This document shows, one piece after another, positions 8,085 to 16,594 of a stretch of DNA of 64,000 nt. This stretch comes from Acidaminobacter sp964416305 (lineage in GTDB: Bacteria > Bacillota > Clostridia > Peptostreptococcales > Acidaminobacteraceae). The stretch lies in contig CAYQDM010000002.1 of assembly GCA_964416305.1 (NCBI GenBank), forward strand, positions 62,001 to 126,000. The letters are read 5' to 3'. The notes below the pieces were generated by a model that worked only from the letters and a program-made list of their open reading frames with translations, searched no databases and was not told the origin of the DNA. The position numbers and the translations under genes were made by a program. The first letter of the stretch is position 1. Each line of letters starts with the position of its first letter.

Positions 8085-8597
8085 TTAATAGTGCACCAGG
8101 GATTCCGCCCGGCAACCGCCAAGCTTTTCCCTTCCATTCAGGAATGTGAGTTCAATGAGGAAAACACAAGCCACCACTTCAGCGCCAAATTCCCCAACCA
8201 TTCGAATGATGGATTCCACCGTTCCCCCAGTTGCCAGCAAATCGTCTGCGATCAGCACCCTGGCTCCAGGTTTGATGGCGTCCTTGTGAATTTCAAGGAT
8301 ATCAGTGCCATATTCCAATTCGTACTCAAAACGGTAAGTTTCATAAGGCAGCTTCCCCGGTTTTCTAACGGGGACAAATGCTTTCTTCGCAGCATAGGCA
8401 ATAGGTGCGCCAATCAGAAAGCCCCGGGCCTCAGGTCCGAGCACGACGTCAAATTCCACATCCTGTACTGAAGCCAGCATTTTGTCAATGGCATAAGCGT
8501 AGGCATCACCATCTGCCAGCAGCGTCGTGACATCTTTAAAACTGATGCCTTCTTTTGGGAAATCCTGAATTTCTCTGATCTTGCCTTTCAGGTCCAT
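8085..8597 (-). CDS. apt: Adenine phosphoribosyltransferase
   Basis: Salvages adenine to AMP with PRPP. The PRPP-binding loop is VLIADDLLATGGT at about residue 115, and GPEARGF is the adenine-type signature. The 170-residue length is normal. ATG 8597 follows AGGAGG by 6 nt. It lies downstream of recJ with a 109-base gap in which no clear promoter was seen. The order recJ-apt-rel is widely conserved in Firmicutes. Confidence 0.97.
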   Translation of the reverse strand: MDLKGKIREIQDFPKEGISFKDVTTLLADGDAYAYAIDKMLASVQDVEFDVVLGPEARGFLIGAPIAYAAKKAFVPVRKPGKLPYETYRFEYELEYGTDILEIHKDAIKPGARVLIADDLLATGGTVESIIRMVGEFGAEVVACVFLIELTFLNGREKLGGCRAESLVHY

Positions 8598-8706
8598 GAG
8601 AATCCTCCTGAGAAACTTTAAATTAGACTATATTAGTTTATCAAAAATTCGACAAATGTCAAAGTCTTTGTATACAGTCTTTGAGAGTATTGGTTTATAT
8701 CGTTAT

Positions 8707-10956
8707 TCAACTTCTCGTCCATTCCGTTAATGCAGAAAACAAGGGGGACGCCGTCAAGTCGATCTTCGCTGAAACCGGACAGATATTATAGCGACTTTCG
8801 CCGCATGATTCAATCAAACCTGCGGATTCCAGAATCCTCAGCGCCAAAAGCGTTTCGAGGGTAAATGGCTTGTTGAGTGGTTCTCCGTTTCGTATAGAAA
8901 GATAGAGACTTTTCAACTTGTCGCGGTTAGGCACTATACTGGCTGCTTCTTTCTTGAGATTGTATCCGGGCGGATCCAGGCATACAGCGTCCTTATGATG
9001 GGTCGCCGGACAAAGGAACAGCGCTTTTTCAGGTGAGGACTGACCCTCACGATCCAACCAGCGGTGATAAAACGACAACCATCCCTGGAGGGAATAGGCC
9101 ACAAAAGCTGCCGGATCGGAATTTATTGAACCTTCCACTTCCTTTTTGACTGATGAAGACACTTGCTGAAACTGATAAGCTTGATGAATGATGGCCTCAG
9201 CTTTCGATTTATAAAAAAATTCCATGTCCGCGGCGTCAAAATGAAGGCTTGGCTCATGAATGCGGATATCTCGGGTGTCAAACTGGATTGACTTTACCCC
9301 TCTGAATTCATTCTCCTCTACACTGACCAGGGCGTCAAAGCGCATTTTGGTCTTCAGCGGTTCGAAGATCTCCGAATTGCGGAAGTTGACCAGGTCGAAG
9401 TTGCGAAGACCATCGGAGGCCAGCACTTTTAAATAAGTCTTGACTCGTCCTATTGTCATGACTTTCTCCGTGATGAGGTCGTTGACCCGGAACAAGGGCC
9501 GTGGGTTTCCAATACCAAAAGGTTCGAGCTTTTTGAGCAGGTCTGTCAGCTCAAATCGGATGGCTTCCTTATTAAGCGTCGCCTCGACGCGGTAAAGGGG
9601 TTTGAAGTCCTCAGCGGTCAGGTGCTCGGAGGCGTATGCGATCAGCCGCTTTTCCAGTTCTGGGAGCTGTTCGGCTTGTAGGGTCATACCGGCGGCCTGC
9701 TCGTGGCCGCCAAACTTGGAAAAAAGATCTGAGACGCCTTGCAGCGCCTCAAACAGGTTAAAGCCCTCAATGCTGCGGCCGCTCCCCTTGGCGATCCCGT
9801 TTTCCACCCCAAAGACGACGACTGGTCTGTGATACCGCTCAACAATTCTGGATGCCACAATGCCAATGACACCGCCATGCCAACCCTCTCCGCTGACGAT
9901 CAGGAAAGGGGGCAGCAGTTGGTCTGGGCGTTTTGGATCCCGTTTCATCTCCACTTGAGCGATGGCCGCTTCCACGATCTCGCGCTCAATCCCTTGACGC
10001 TGCTCATTCATCTCGACCAGCTGCATGGCAATTTCGGTAGCTTCAACGGGGTCTTCTGTCACCAGTAGTTTTACACCAAGCATTGGATCTGCAATTCGGC
10101 CTGCAGCATTTAGCTTTGGTCCCAAAATGAATCCAATGTGTCCTGCTGTGATTTTCTTTCCTGTCATGTCTGTCGCTTCAATGAGAGCTCTCATACCGAT
10201 CTGCATGGTTTCGGACATAGTTGACAACCCATGATGGACAATGATCCTATTTTCGCCGAGCAGCGGTGCGACATCTGCAACCGTTCCAAAAGCTGCAATT
10301 TCAAGCAGTTCCGTCCTGATATCTTCAAATTTATCTTCCAGAAGTGCTTCAGCAATTCGGAGCGCAATTCCGGCACCCGCCAAATGTTTATAAGGGTATG
10401 GGCATCCTGGCTGCTTGGGATTGAGAATGGAAAAGGCGTCAGGAAGTATGGCGTGGGGTTCGTGGTGATCTGTGATAATCAAGTCGACGCCGCAAGCCTT
10501 GCAAATCTCTGCTTCGACGGTTGAGGTGATGCCGCAGTCTACAGTTATGATGACACTTGCGCCATCTGCAATCAAAGGCTTTATGGCATCGGCGTTCAGG
10601 CCGTAGCCTTCGTCATGCCGGTTCGGTATGTAGTAGCGCACGGGTACCTGCAGATGTCTGAATGCCCTCACAAGAATAGATATACTCGTCATGCCGTCCA
10701 CATCATAGTCGCCGTAAACGACGATCTTCTCCCCCGCCGCCACCGCCTTTTTTATGCGATGAACCGCCGGGGTCAGACCCAGCATGCGATTCGGATTCGC
10801 CAAATCCTCTAATCTTGGATTCAGGAACGCACCCTTGTCAGAAAGATCAACCCCACGAGCGCTCAGCAGGCTGTCTGTTAAAATGTCTAAGTCAATCAGA
10901 TCATCAGAGGACATTTCATTGTTTTTCGAGACCCAGCGGGTTTTATTTGAAAGCAT
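8707..10956 (-). CDS. recJ: Single-stranded-DNA-specific exonuclease RecJ
   Basis: 5'-3' exonuclease of DHH phosphoesterase type used in recombination and mismatch repair. It shows VVYGDYDVDGMTS, a DHHEPH motif, a DHHA1 signature GGHEQAAGMTL and an OB-like C-terminal part. An upstream in-frame ATG at 11085 would add 43 residues encoded by the motif A cluster. ATG 10956 is preferred because AAGGA is 8 nt upstream and the protein then starts MLSNKTRWV, as in the family. A motif A copy in the opposite orientation (10769-10780) encodes GLTPAV at about residue 60. Confidence 0.95.
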   Translation of the reverse strand: MLSNKTRWVSKNNEMSSDDLIDLDILTDSLLSARGVDLSDKGAFLNPRLEDLANPNRMLGLTPAVHRIKKAVAAGEKIVVYGDYDVDGMTSISILVRAFRHLQVPVRYYIPNRHDEGYGLNADAIKPLIADGASVIITVDCGITSTVEAEICKACGVDLIITDHHEPHAILPDAFSILNPKQPGCPYPYKHLAGAGIALRIAEALLEDKFEDIRTELLEIAAFGTVADVAPLLGENRIIVHHGLSTMSETMQIGMRALIEATDMTGKKITAGHIGFILGPKLNAAGRIADPMLGVKLLVTEDPVEATEIAMQLVEMNEQRQGIEREIVEAAIAQVEMKRDPKRPDQLLPPFLIVSGEGWHGGVIGIVASRIVERYHRPVVVFGVENGIAKGSGRSIEGFNLFEALQGVSDLFSKFGGHEQAAGMTLQAEQLPELEKRLIAYASEHLTAEDFKPLYRVEATLNKEAIRFELTDLLKKLEPFGIGNPRPLFRVNDLITEKVMTIGRVKTYLKVLASDGLRNFDLVNFRNSEIFEPLKTKMRFDALVSVEENEFRGVKSIQFDTRDIRIHEPSLHFDAADMEFFYKSKAEAIIHQAYQFQQVSSSVKKEVEGSINSDPAAFVAYSLQGWLSFYHRWLDREGQSSPEKALFLCPATHHKDAVCLDPPGYNLKKEAASIVPNRDKLKSLYLSIRNGEPLNKPFTLETLLALRILESAGLIESCGESRYNICPVSAKIDLTASPLFSALTEWTRS

Positions 10957-10994
10957 TTCATCGTTCCTTTTTAAATATATTTTCGAATATTGCA

Positions 10995-11076
10995 GGTCCG
11001 ACCCCTTCGGTTGTTCTGAGTAGGTCCGACCCCGTCTGTCAGTTCGAGTAGGTCTGCGGCTGCGCCTATCGACCCC
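10995..11076. repeat. Three motif A copies between lapA and recJ, one with an enlarged loop
   Basis: GGTCCGACCCC occurs at 10995-11005 and 11023-11033. A third form starts GGTCTG at 11051 and ends GACCCC at 11076 with 14 bases (CGGCTGCGCCTATC) between. All three lie in the lapA-recJ gap, in the leader of recJ mRNA. The stem bases GGTC/GACC are constant while the loop varies. Confidence 0.8.
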
Positions 11077-11087
11077 GTCGGTCATGT

Positions 11088-11471
11088 CTAAAGCCGTTCG
11101 ACACCTTCTGATTCAACGGGCGCTTCCGCTGAAGTTTGAACCGGTTCTGCCGGAACAGCCTGTTCCTCAGCCGCAGCAGAGGCTTCCTCTTCAAACATTG
11201 CAATTCTCTCCTTGAGGGCTGCAATCTCCGTTTCGCTCTGCTTTAATTTTTTATTCAAATCCTTTGTTTTCAAAGAACCCTTAACTTTGTTGACCAAGTT
11301 CATCATGTAGACAGAGATGGCACCAAGGATCGCTGCAATTAAAATGACGAGGGCTTGAGAAATTTCAAACTTCCTAAAAAGTAGATTGATGGTCACAACT
11401 TCGCCGTTTAATAGAGCAAAAACGGCCACTAGAACTGCAAAAATCAGTGCGACAATAAAAGTTGACTGCAT
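11088..11471 (-). CDS. LapA-domain membrane protein
   Basis: Small membrane protein of the LapA (DUF1049) family, in some bacteria linked to lipopolysaccharide assembly; in Firmicutes the role is unknown. Two hydrophobic segments (residues about 5-22 and 38-60), with FALLNGEVVTINLLFRKFEI between, precede a coiled coil (LKTKDLNKKLKQSETEIAAL) and an Ala/Glu/Pro-rich tail. ATG 11471 follows GAGGAGG. It lies directly before recJ, separated by the motif A cluster. Confidence 0.85.
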   Translation of the reverse strand: MQSTFIVALIFAVLVAVFALLNGEVVTINLLFRKFEISQALVILIAAILGAISVYMMNLVNKVKGSLKTKDLNKKLKQSETEIAALKERIAMFEEEASAAAEEQAVPAEPVQTSAEAPVESEGVERL

Positions 11472-11633
11472 ATTGGTTCCTCCTCAAATTTCATCATTAG
11501 CCACTCACCATCACCCTATAGATCCGGATCAGCTGATGTCCTGTTAATCCTATTATACCTTCATTCCAGCCAATCACGACAGTAATTTCCATCTAATTAA
11601 AAAAAACATAGCAGGTTAACCTTTTAAAACCAC

Positions 11634-11694
11634 AAAAAAAGGAAGGCGCGTCCGATCAAGTCGATTTCACGACTTTCCCGACGCAGCGCCTTCC
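11634..11694 (-). terminator. Strong intrinsic terminator after secF
   Basis: GGAAGGCGC and GCGCCTTCC form a 9-bp outer stem with a nested AAGTCG/CGACTT hairpin, then seven T on the minus strand. It closes the scfA-scfB-secD-secF transcription unit. The rest of the gap to lapA (11472-11633) shows no gene. Confidence 0.85.
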
Positions 11695-11710
11695 CTGCAT
11701 CACAACAATA

Positions 11711-12598
11711 TTATTCGTTCTTCCCCACTGTACTGTCCTTCCATTTCGCCCAAATAGGACTGGCAATGAAAATGGAGGAATACGTACCAACCAGGATCCC
11801 CAGCATCAACGGCAGGGCGAAATCCTTAATCGACGCGACACCCAGCACATATAGCGAACCAATGACCAGTACTGTCGTCAATGAAGTATTGATGGTTCTG
11901 GAAAGCGTCTGACGAATGCTTTCGTTGGCGATCTTGGCATGTGTTGTCTTTTTCATCAGTTTAACATTTTCGCGAACCCTGTCAAAAACAACAATGGTAT
12001 CGTTGATGGAATAACCCACAATGGTCAGTACCGCAGCAATAAAGGAACTATTAACCGGAATCCTGAAAATGGCATAGATAGACACCAAAATCAACACGTC
12101 ATGAAGCAACGCAATAATTGACGCCGCACCATATACAAACTCAAATCGCAGCGTCACATAAATCAACATACCGGCACCGGCAAGCAAAATCGCTATCACC
12201 GCATTGTTGCGTGTGTCTGCGCCAAAACTCGGCCCAAACTGCTCAGCTGCGATCAGGTCCTCGTCCTGCAAGTCATACCGCTGTCCCAGGGCTTCAAAGA
12301 TCGCTTTTCGCTCTTCATTACTGAGAGAAACCTTGGTGCGGATGATAACCTCATCCTTCTCACTTCCGGCGCTGAGGATCTCCTCATTGAGTTCAAAAGG
12401 TGCCAGAAGATCCCGGACTTCCTGAGTCTCCACCGTCTCTCCCAAATGAATCTGCATCATGGTGCCGCCTGTAAAGTCGAGGCCAAAATTGAGTCCTCTT
12501 GCGACGGCAAACACGCCGCCCAAGACCATAACCGCCAGGGAAATCAGCAGCCAAAGTCGAATTCTTTCAACAATCCTAAAATCAAATTCAAGTTTCAT
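11711..12598 (-). CDS. secF: Protein translocase subunit SecF
   Basis: Membrane subunit that with SecD pulls exported proteins across the membrane using the ion gradient. It has an N-terminal span, the periplasmic signature GLDFTGGTMMQIHL, and five C-terminal spans with VGYSINDTIVVFDRVREN. At 295 residues it is normal. It follows secD by 11 bases as a separate gene. Confidence 0.97.
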   Translation of the reverse strand: MKLEFDFRIVERIRLWLLISLAVMVLGGVFAVARGLNFGLDFTGGTMMQIHLGETVETQEVRDLLAPFELNEEILSAGSEKDEVIIRTKVSLSNEERKAIFEALGQRYDLQDEDLIAAEQFGPSFGADTRNNAVIAILLAGAGMLIYVTLRFEFVYGAASIIALLHDVLILVSIYAIFRIPVNSSFIAAVLTIVGYSINDTIVVFDRVRENVKLMKKTTHAKIANESIRQTLSRTINTSLTTVLVIGSLYVLGVASIKDFALPLMLGILVGTYSSIFIASPIWAKWKDSTVGKNE

Positions 12599-12609
12599 AC
12601 CGTCACCCC

Positions 12610-13911
12610 CTATAGACCATACAACTTGACGTTGTTGGCAAACTTAAACGATAGTGACGACCGGATCAGAATCCGTGTGACAACAATTGCAGTGAACATG
12701 CTGGTCGCTATACCAATCATCAGTGTGACCGCAAAACCCTGCACCGGACCTGAACCAAAATAATACAACACAACGGCAGCAATAAAAGTGGTGACGTTCG
12801 AATCCACAATTGTTTTCATTGCCCGGTGGAAACCGGAATTGATAGCCGCCCGCAGTGATTTTCCATTCCGGACCTCTTCCTTGATCCGTTCGAAAATAAT
12901 GACATTCGCGTCAACCGCCATACCCACAGACAAGACTATGCCCGCAATGCCCGGCAGCGTCAGCGTCGCCTTAAGGCTGACCAAAATAAACAGCACCAGA
13001 CTGGCATACAAAGCCAGCGCAATACTGGCGATCACACCAGGATATCTGTAATAGCCAATCATAAACAGCACCACAATGCTAAAGCCTATCGCCGCAGCAG
13101 TCACCCCCGACTTCAGAGCCCCTATACCGAGTGTCGCTCCAATAATCGACGTGCGCACTTCTTCCAGCTCAATAGGCAGGGCCCCGCCGCGAATCAGCGA
13201 CGCCAGCATGCTGGCATCCTCAAAGGTAAAATTGCCGGAAATGATTGCATTGCCATCAATGATCTCCACTCGCGTGTAGGGCGCCGAGATGACCTCATTG
13301 TCGAGTAGAATCGCGATCTGCCCGCCGTTGACCGGATCAAAATTCTTTGCGAGAGCAGTCGCTTCGCGGAACAGTTTAGTCCCCTCGGAATCAAACACCA
13401 GCCCTACCGCCGGATTATTGTATTCATCCATAGATACCATGGAGTCCTTCACCTGGGCGCCGCCAAGAATCGGCGTATGGACAAAGTCCTCGCCCTTCAT
13501 GCCCTCCCGGGCGAAGGAAGCCTTGTCAACCAGAACGAATTCCAGCTTCGCGGTTTTGCCAATAGATTCAATCGCCGCTGTGGCATCCGTCACACCAGGC
13601 ATCTCAATACGAATCTGGTCCTCTCCCTGACGTGAAATTTTCGGCTCCGTCAATCCAATTGAGTCCACCCGCTTGGACAGGATCCCAATAGATTGGTCAA
13701 TCGCAGCTGTCAGCTCGTTTCCGGACAAATCCGTCTTCGCTTCATATACAATTGCCACGCCGCCCTCAATATCCAGACCCAGCTTAATGCTGTCCTGAAT
13801 GGACTTCAGTTCAAGCGGCCCAAGTTTCAGTCCGTTAACCGCACTGAAGATTGTGATCACTATAAGAACCAGGATCGAAAAAAATGCGACTTTCTGCGTA
13901 CTAGGCTTCAT
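12610..13911 (-). CDS. secD: Protein translocase subunit SecD
   Basis: Partner of SecF. It shows KLGLDIEGGVAIVYEA (D1 motif), the P1 head region, and the membrane part with GIVLSVGMAVDANVIIFERI (D4 motif). At 433 residues it is a short SecD typical of clostridia. The ATG lies inside the last codons of the preceding carbonic-anhydrase-like gene (11-base overlap), indicating coupling. Confidence 0.97.
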   Translation of the reverse strand: MKPSTQKVAFFSILVLIVITIFSAVNGLKLGPLELKSIQDSIKLGLDIEGGVAIVYEAKTDLSGNELTAAIDQSIGILSKRVDSIGLTEPKISRQGEDQIRIEMPGVTDATAAIESIGKTAKLEFVLVDKASFAREGMKGEDFVHTPILGGAQVKDSMVSMDEYNNPAVGLVFDSEGTKLFREATALAKNFDPVNGGQIAILLDNEVISAPYTRVEIIDGNAIISGNFTFEDASMLASLIRGGALPIELEEVRTSIIGATLGIGALKSGVTAAAIGFSIVVLFMIGYYRYPGVIASIALALYASLVLFILVSLKATLTLPGIAGIVLSVGMAVDANVIIFERIKEEVRNGKSLRAAINSGFHRAMKTIVDSNVTTFIAAVVLYYFGSGPVQGFAVTLMIGIATSMFTAIVVTRILIRSSLSFKFANNVKLYGL

Positions 13912-14434
13912 CCTCAGTTTCCTCCTGCGCTATTATGGCATATTCCCTGGAAAGCTCAACATAAGTTTGGGAAGATCTCAGCAGATGCGCCACTTCCCTC
14001 TCGTCCAGTTGACGAGCCACCCGCCCCGGACTGCCAATAACCAGCGAACCGGATGGAATGCGTTTCCCTGGCGGCACAAGCGCACCAGCGCCAATAATGA
14101 CGTCGTCCTCGACAATAGCACCGTCGAGCACTATAGCGCCCATGCCCACAAGAACGCGGCTGCCGATGGTCGCACCATGCACAATCGCACCATGGCCTAC
14201 AGTGACGTCCTCCCCCAAAATGCAGGGATTGTGAGCATCCACGTGCAGTACCGCATTGTCCTGGATGTTGGACCTCGCACCAACGCGGATCTCATTCATG
14301 TCCCCTCGCAGCGCCGCGCCAAACCAGACACTGGCATCTTCTGCGATAATAACGCTTCCAATAACATCCGCGGTTTTGGCTACCCAGGCGCACTTGTCAA
14401 TCTGCGGAAGGATATTCTTGAATCTTCTGATCAT
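13901..14434 (-). CDS. Gamma-carbonic-anhydrase family hexapeptide-repeat protein
   Basis: Left-handed beta-helix protein of the YrdA/PaaY/CamH group. Hexapeptide repeats run through most of the 177 residues, and VLHVD plus VGHGAIVHG supply the usual metal-binding histidines. Whether it hydrates CO2 cannot be told from sequence; many homologues show little activity. ATG 14434 overlaps the scfB stop (ATGA). Its position between a SCIFF maturase and secD suggests co-transcription rather than shared function. Confidence 0.9.
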   Translation of the reverse strand: MIRRFKNILPQIDKCAWVAKTADVIGSVIIAEDASVWFGAALRGDMNEIRVGARSNIQDNAVLHVDAHNPCILGEDVTVGHGAIVHGATIGSRVLVGMGAIVLDGAIVEDDVIIGAGALVPPGKRIPSGSLVIGSPGRVARQLDEREVAHLLRSSQTYVELSREYAIIAQEETEDEA

Positions 14435-15789
14435 ACACTCGCCTCCGACATTTCTTTGGCTTTAATATAAATAGCACACTCAATGCGCTTTTTCTCCATG
14501 TCGCAGCCTATTTCATAGGGCACTCGAATGTCATGGTTGAAATTGTAGGCATTGGCGTGACAGCCTCCGCTGCAGTAGAACTTCGCCCAGCAGGAACGGC
14601 ATGCCTGCTTCTCGTAGACGTGGACCTTTGAAAAATCATCGGCCAAACGGGTTTCAAAAGTTCCCTGATCCACATTGCCCATAACAAAATCCGTGTTGCC
14701 CACGAATTGATGACACGGATAAATGTCACCCTCAGGGGTCACAGCAATATACTCGCTGCCGGCGCCGCACCCGGAAACCCGCTTGATGACACACGGGCCC
14801 TGGTTAAGATCGATCATGAAATGGAAGAACTTGAAATCTCGGTCTGTGCCTGAACGTTCAATCAGCGTTTCAGCCAAGGACTCATACTGTTCAAAGACCG
14901 TTTTCATATCCTCAGAAGTCAGCGTATAGTCATGATGCGGTTCGGACACGACAGGCTCAACGGAAGTCAGTGTAAACCCTTGATCAGCCAAATGGACGAC
15001 GTCTTTGGCGAAATCCGTGTTAAAATGTGTGAAGGTCCCTCGGACATAATAAGTCTTGTCCCCGCGGCTCTCCACCAGTTTCTTGAATTTGGGAAGGATC
15101 ACGTCATAAGTCCCCTGGCCATTGATGGCGGGACGCATAAAGTCATTGACCTCCGGTCTTCCGTCGATGGACAAGACCACATTGTCCATGTGTTCATTAA
15201 TATAAGCAATTTTGTCGTCATCCAGCAAGATGCCATTCGTGGTGATGGTAAATCTGAAATGCTTATTGTTGGCTGCTTCCAGGGAGCGGCCATAATCCAC
15301 CAGCGCCTTGACCACTTCAAAGTTCATAAGCGGCTCTCCGCCAAAGAAGTCCACTTCGAGGTTGCGGCGGTTGCCGGAATGGGCTACCAGGAAATCAAAG
15401 GCCCGTTTCCCTGTTTCCAGTGGCATGAGCAGACGCTCGCCATGAAAATCACCCTGTGAGGCGAAGCAATACTTGCACCGAATGTTGCAGTCGTGGGCCA
15501 CATGCAGGCACAGGGCCTTAATGACAGGCTGCTTTTTAAACGCAGTTGAGTCCAGATAGTCGTCCGGACTGAATAGCTGCCCCATCTCGACGAGGGCATC
15601 AATTTCTTCCAACCCTTCTCTGATGACGCCTTCTGCTAACTCCCCGGAGAGAGTCGCCACAGCACTCTCTTTGTCAGGATTTGGGTAGAAGTCCAGCAAT
15701 CTATAAATCATTGGGTCGACCACATGAATGGCACCGCTGTGGACATCCAGAACAATGTGCATGCCGCCCTGTTCGTATTTATGAATCAT
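14431..15789 (-). CDS. scfB: SCIFF peptide maturase (thioether-forming radical SAM enzyme)
   Basis: Radical SAM/SPASM enzyme that installs a Cys-Thr thioether in the SCIFF peptide. The cluster motif CNIRCKYCFASQG is near residue 100 and FFGGEPLMNFEVV follows. The C-terminal SPASM cysteines include CGAGSEYIAVTPEGDIYPCH and CRSCWAKFYCSGGCHANAY. At 452 residues it is normal for the family. ATG 15789 follows GGAGG. The precursor gene scfA lies 140 bases upstream, which fixes the substrate. Confidence 0.95.
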   Translation of the reverse strand: MIHKYEQGGMHIVLDVHSGAIHVVDPMIYRLLDFYPNPDKESAVATLSGELAEGVIREGLEEIDALVEMGQLFSPDDYLDSTAFKKQPVIKALCLHVAHDCNIRCKYCFASQGDFHGERLLMPLETGKRAFDFLVAHSGNRRNLEVDFFGGEPLMNFEVVKALVDYGRSLEAANNKHFRFTITTNGILLDDDKIAYINEHMDNVVLSIDGRPEVNDFMRPAINGQGTYDVILPKFKKLVESRGDKTYYVRGTFTHFNTDFAKDVVHLADQGFTLTSVEPVVSEPHHDYTLTSEDMKTVFEQYESLAETLIERSGTDRDFKFFHFMIDLNQGPCVIKRVSGCGAGSEYIAVTPEGDIYPCHQFVGNTDFVMGNVDQGTFETRLADDFSKVHVYEKQACRSCWAKFYCSGGCHANAYNFNHDIRVPYEIGCDMEKKRIECAIYIKAKEMSEASV

Positions 15790-15829
15790 TGTTATTTTGC
15801 CTCCGCTCTCACTTTAAGCATAAACACAG

Positions 15830-15848
15830 AAAAAGCAGCTTTCGCTGC
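15830..15848 (-). terminator. Terminator or attenuator between scfA and scfB
   Basis: GCAGC-GAAA-GCTGC followed by TTTTT on the minus strand (stem 15848-15835, tail 15834-15830). Between precursor and maturase it would make the peptide mRNA more abundant than the enzyme mRNA. Confidence 0.7.
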
Positions 15849-15932
15849 TCTGACTGTATGTATGCGGTCATATCGCAGTGCTGACGCCTTGTAACCCTCT
15901 TTAAGCGTCAAGCCCTTCTTATGTAGAAGGTC

Positions 15933-16073
15933 TTATTTGTTCTCGCACTCCTGATTGCCAACAGTGCAAGATGTTTTGCAGGCCGACTGGCAGGATGTCT
16001 GGCATTCGCCGCAGCCGCCGTGAGAAGCGCTTTCCTTCAGCGTACCTTGGTTCAGCGTTTTAATGTGCTTCAT
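15933..16073 (-). CDS. scfA: SCIFF ribosomal peptide precursor
   Basis: 46-residue peptide MKHIKTLNQGTLKESASHGG followed by a Cys-rich half with cysteines at 21, 24, 28, 32, 36 and 43 (CGECQTSCQSACKTSC then TVGNQECENK). This is the six-cysteines-in-forty-five-residues RiPP precursor found almost universally in Clostridia. Thr34, next to the cysteines, is a likely thioether acceptor. GGGAGG precedes ATG 16073 by 7 nt. The product's biological role is unknown. Confidence 0.95.
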   Translation of the reverse strand: MKHIKTLNQGTLKESASHGGCGECQTSCQSACKTSCTVGNQECENK

Positions 16074-16154
16074 GAGATGACCTCCCTTCATAGAACTAAA
16101 TCATGCCTATTATAGCATAAACCTTTGCAAGTAAAAAGACCGAAGATGATGAAC

Positions 16155-16188
16155 CGCCGAAGGCGGCCAGGTCCTGGCCGCTTCGGCG
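16155..16188 (-). terminator. Long GC-rich hairpin after yajC
   Basis: CGCCGAAGCGGCCAGG pairs with CCTGGCCGCCTTCGGCG around one base. A T run occurs only about 18 bases later on the minus strand. It is probably a terminator between the yajC and scfA units; the hairpin itself is symmetrical. The rest of 16074-16287 shows no gene. Confidence 0.5.
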
Positions 16189-16287
16189 ATCTCAACAGGT
16201 CTGCGTTATCACTGGTTTACCTGAAGCGGCGGCGGATTCACCTCGGAATTCCACCGCGCCGGTAAGGACACATTGTCAGTTGCACGT

Positions 16288-16557
16288 CTATTTCTGAACG
16301 ACGATGCTGCCAACCGCCCATTTCTTGAATGTCAATTCTGTGCCGCTAGGTCGCACGCGGAGAACAACATCCTCATCCATGACTGAAACGACTTGGCCAA
16401 CTACGCCGCCGATGGTCACGACTTCATCACCTGCCGTAATATTATCCCGCATACTCTTCAGCTCTTTGTTCTTCTTTTGTTGCGGACGAATGAGCATGAA
16501 GTAGAAAATCAGGAAAAACACAACGACGTAAAGCAGAGTTCCGTAAGTACCGCCCAT
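16288..16557 (-). CDS. yajC: Preprotein translocase accessory subunit YajC
   Basis: Single-span membrane protein that associates with SecDF-YidC. There is one N-terminal span (residues 6-24) then FMLIRPQQKKNKELKSM and GDEVVTIGGVVGQV, the family hallmark. 89 residues is normal. It lies in the usual queA-tgt-yajC order before secDF. AGGAGG precedes ATG 16557. Confidence 0.96.
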   Translation of the reverse strand: MGGTYGTLLYVVVFFLIFYFMLIRPQQKKNKELKSMRDNITAGDEVVTIGGVVGQVVSVMDEDVVLRVRPSGTELTFKKWAVGSIVVQK

Positions 16558-16594
16558 AGTGTAAGCCTCCTATTCTTTGCTGTCTGATGCAATT

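Noticed and set aside
10957..11085. 43-residue N-terminal extension of RecJ
   Set aside because: Encoded by the motif A cluster; the ATG at 10956 has a good ribosome site and the expected RecJ N-terminus.
16408..16419. GCCGATGGTCAC in yajC as a motif B insertion
   Set aside because: It encodes the conserved VTIGG of YajC; similar matches in the ABC gene (34978) and the carbonic-anhydrase-like gene (14162) also follow conserved peptides.
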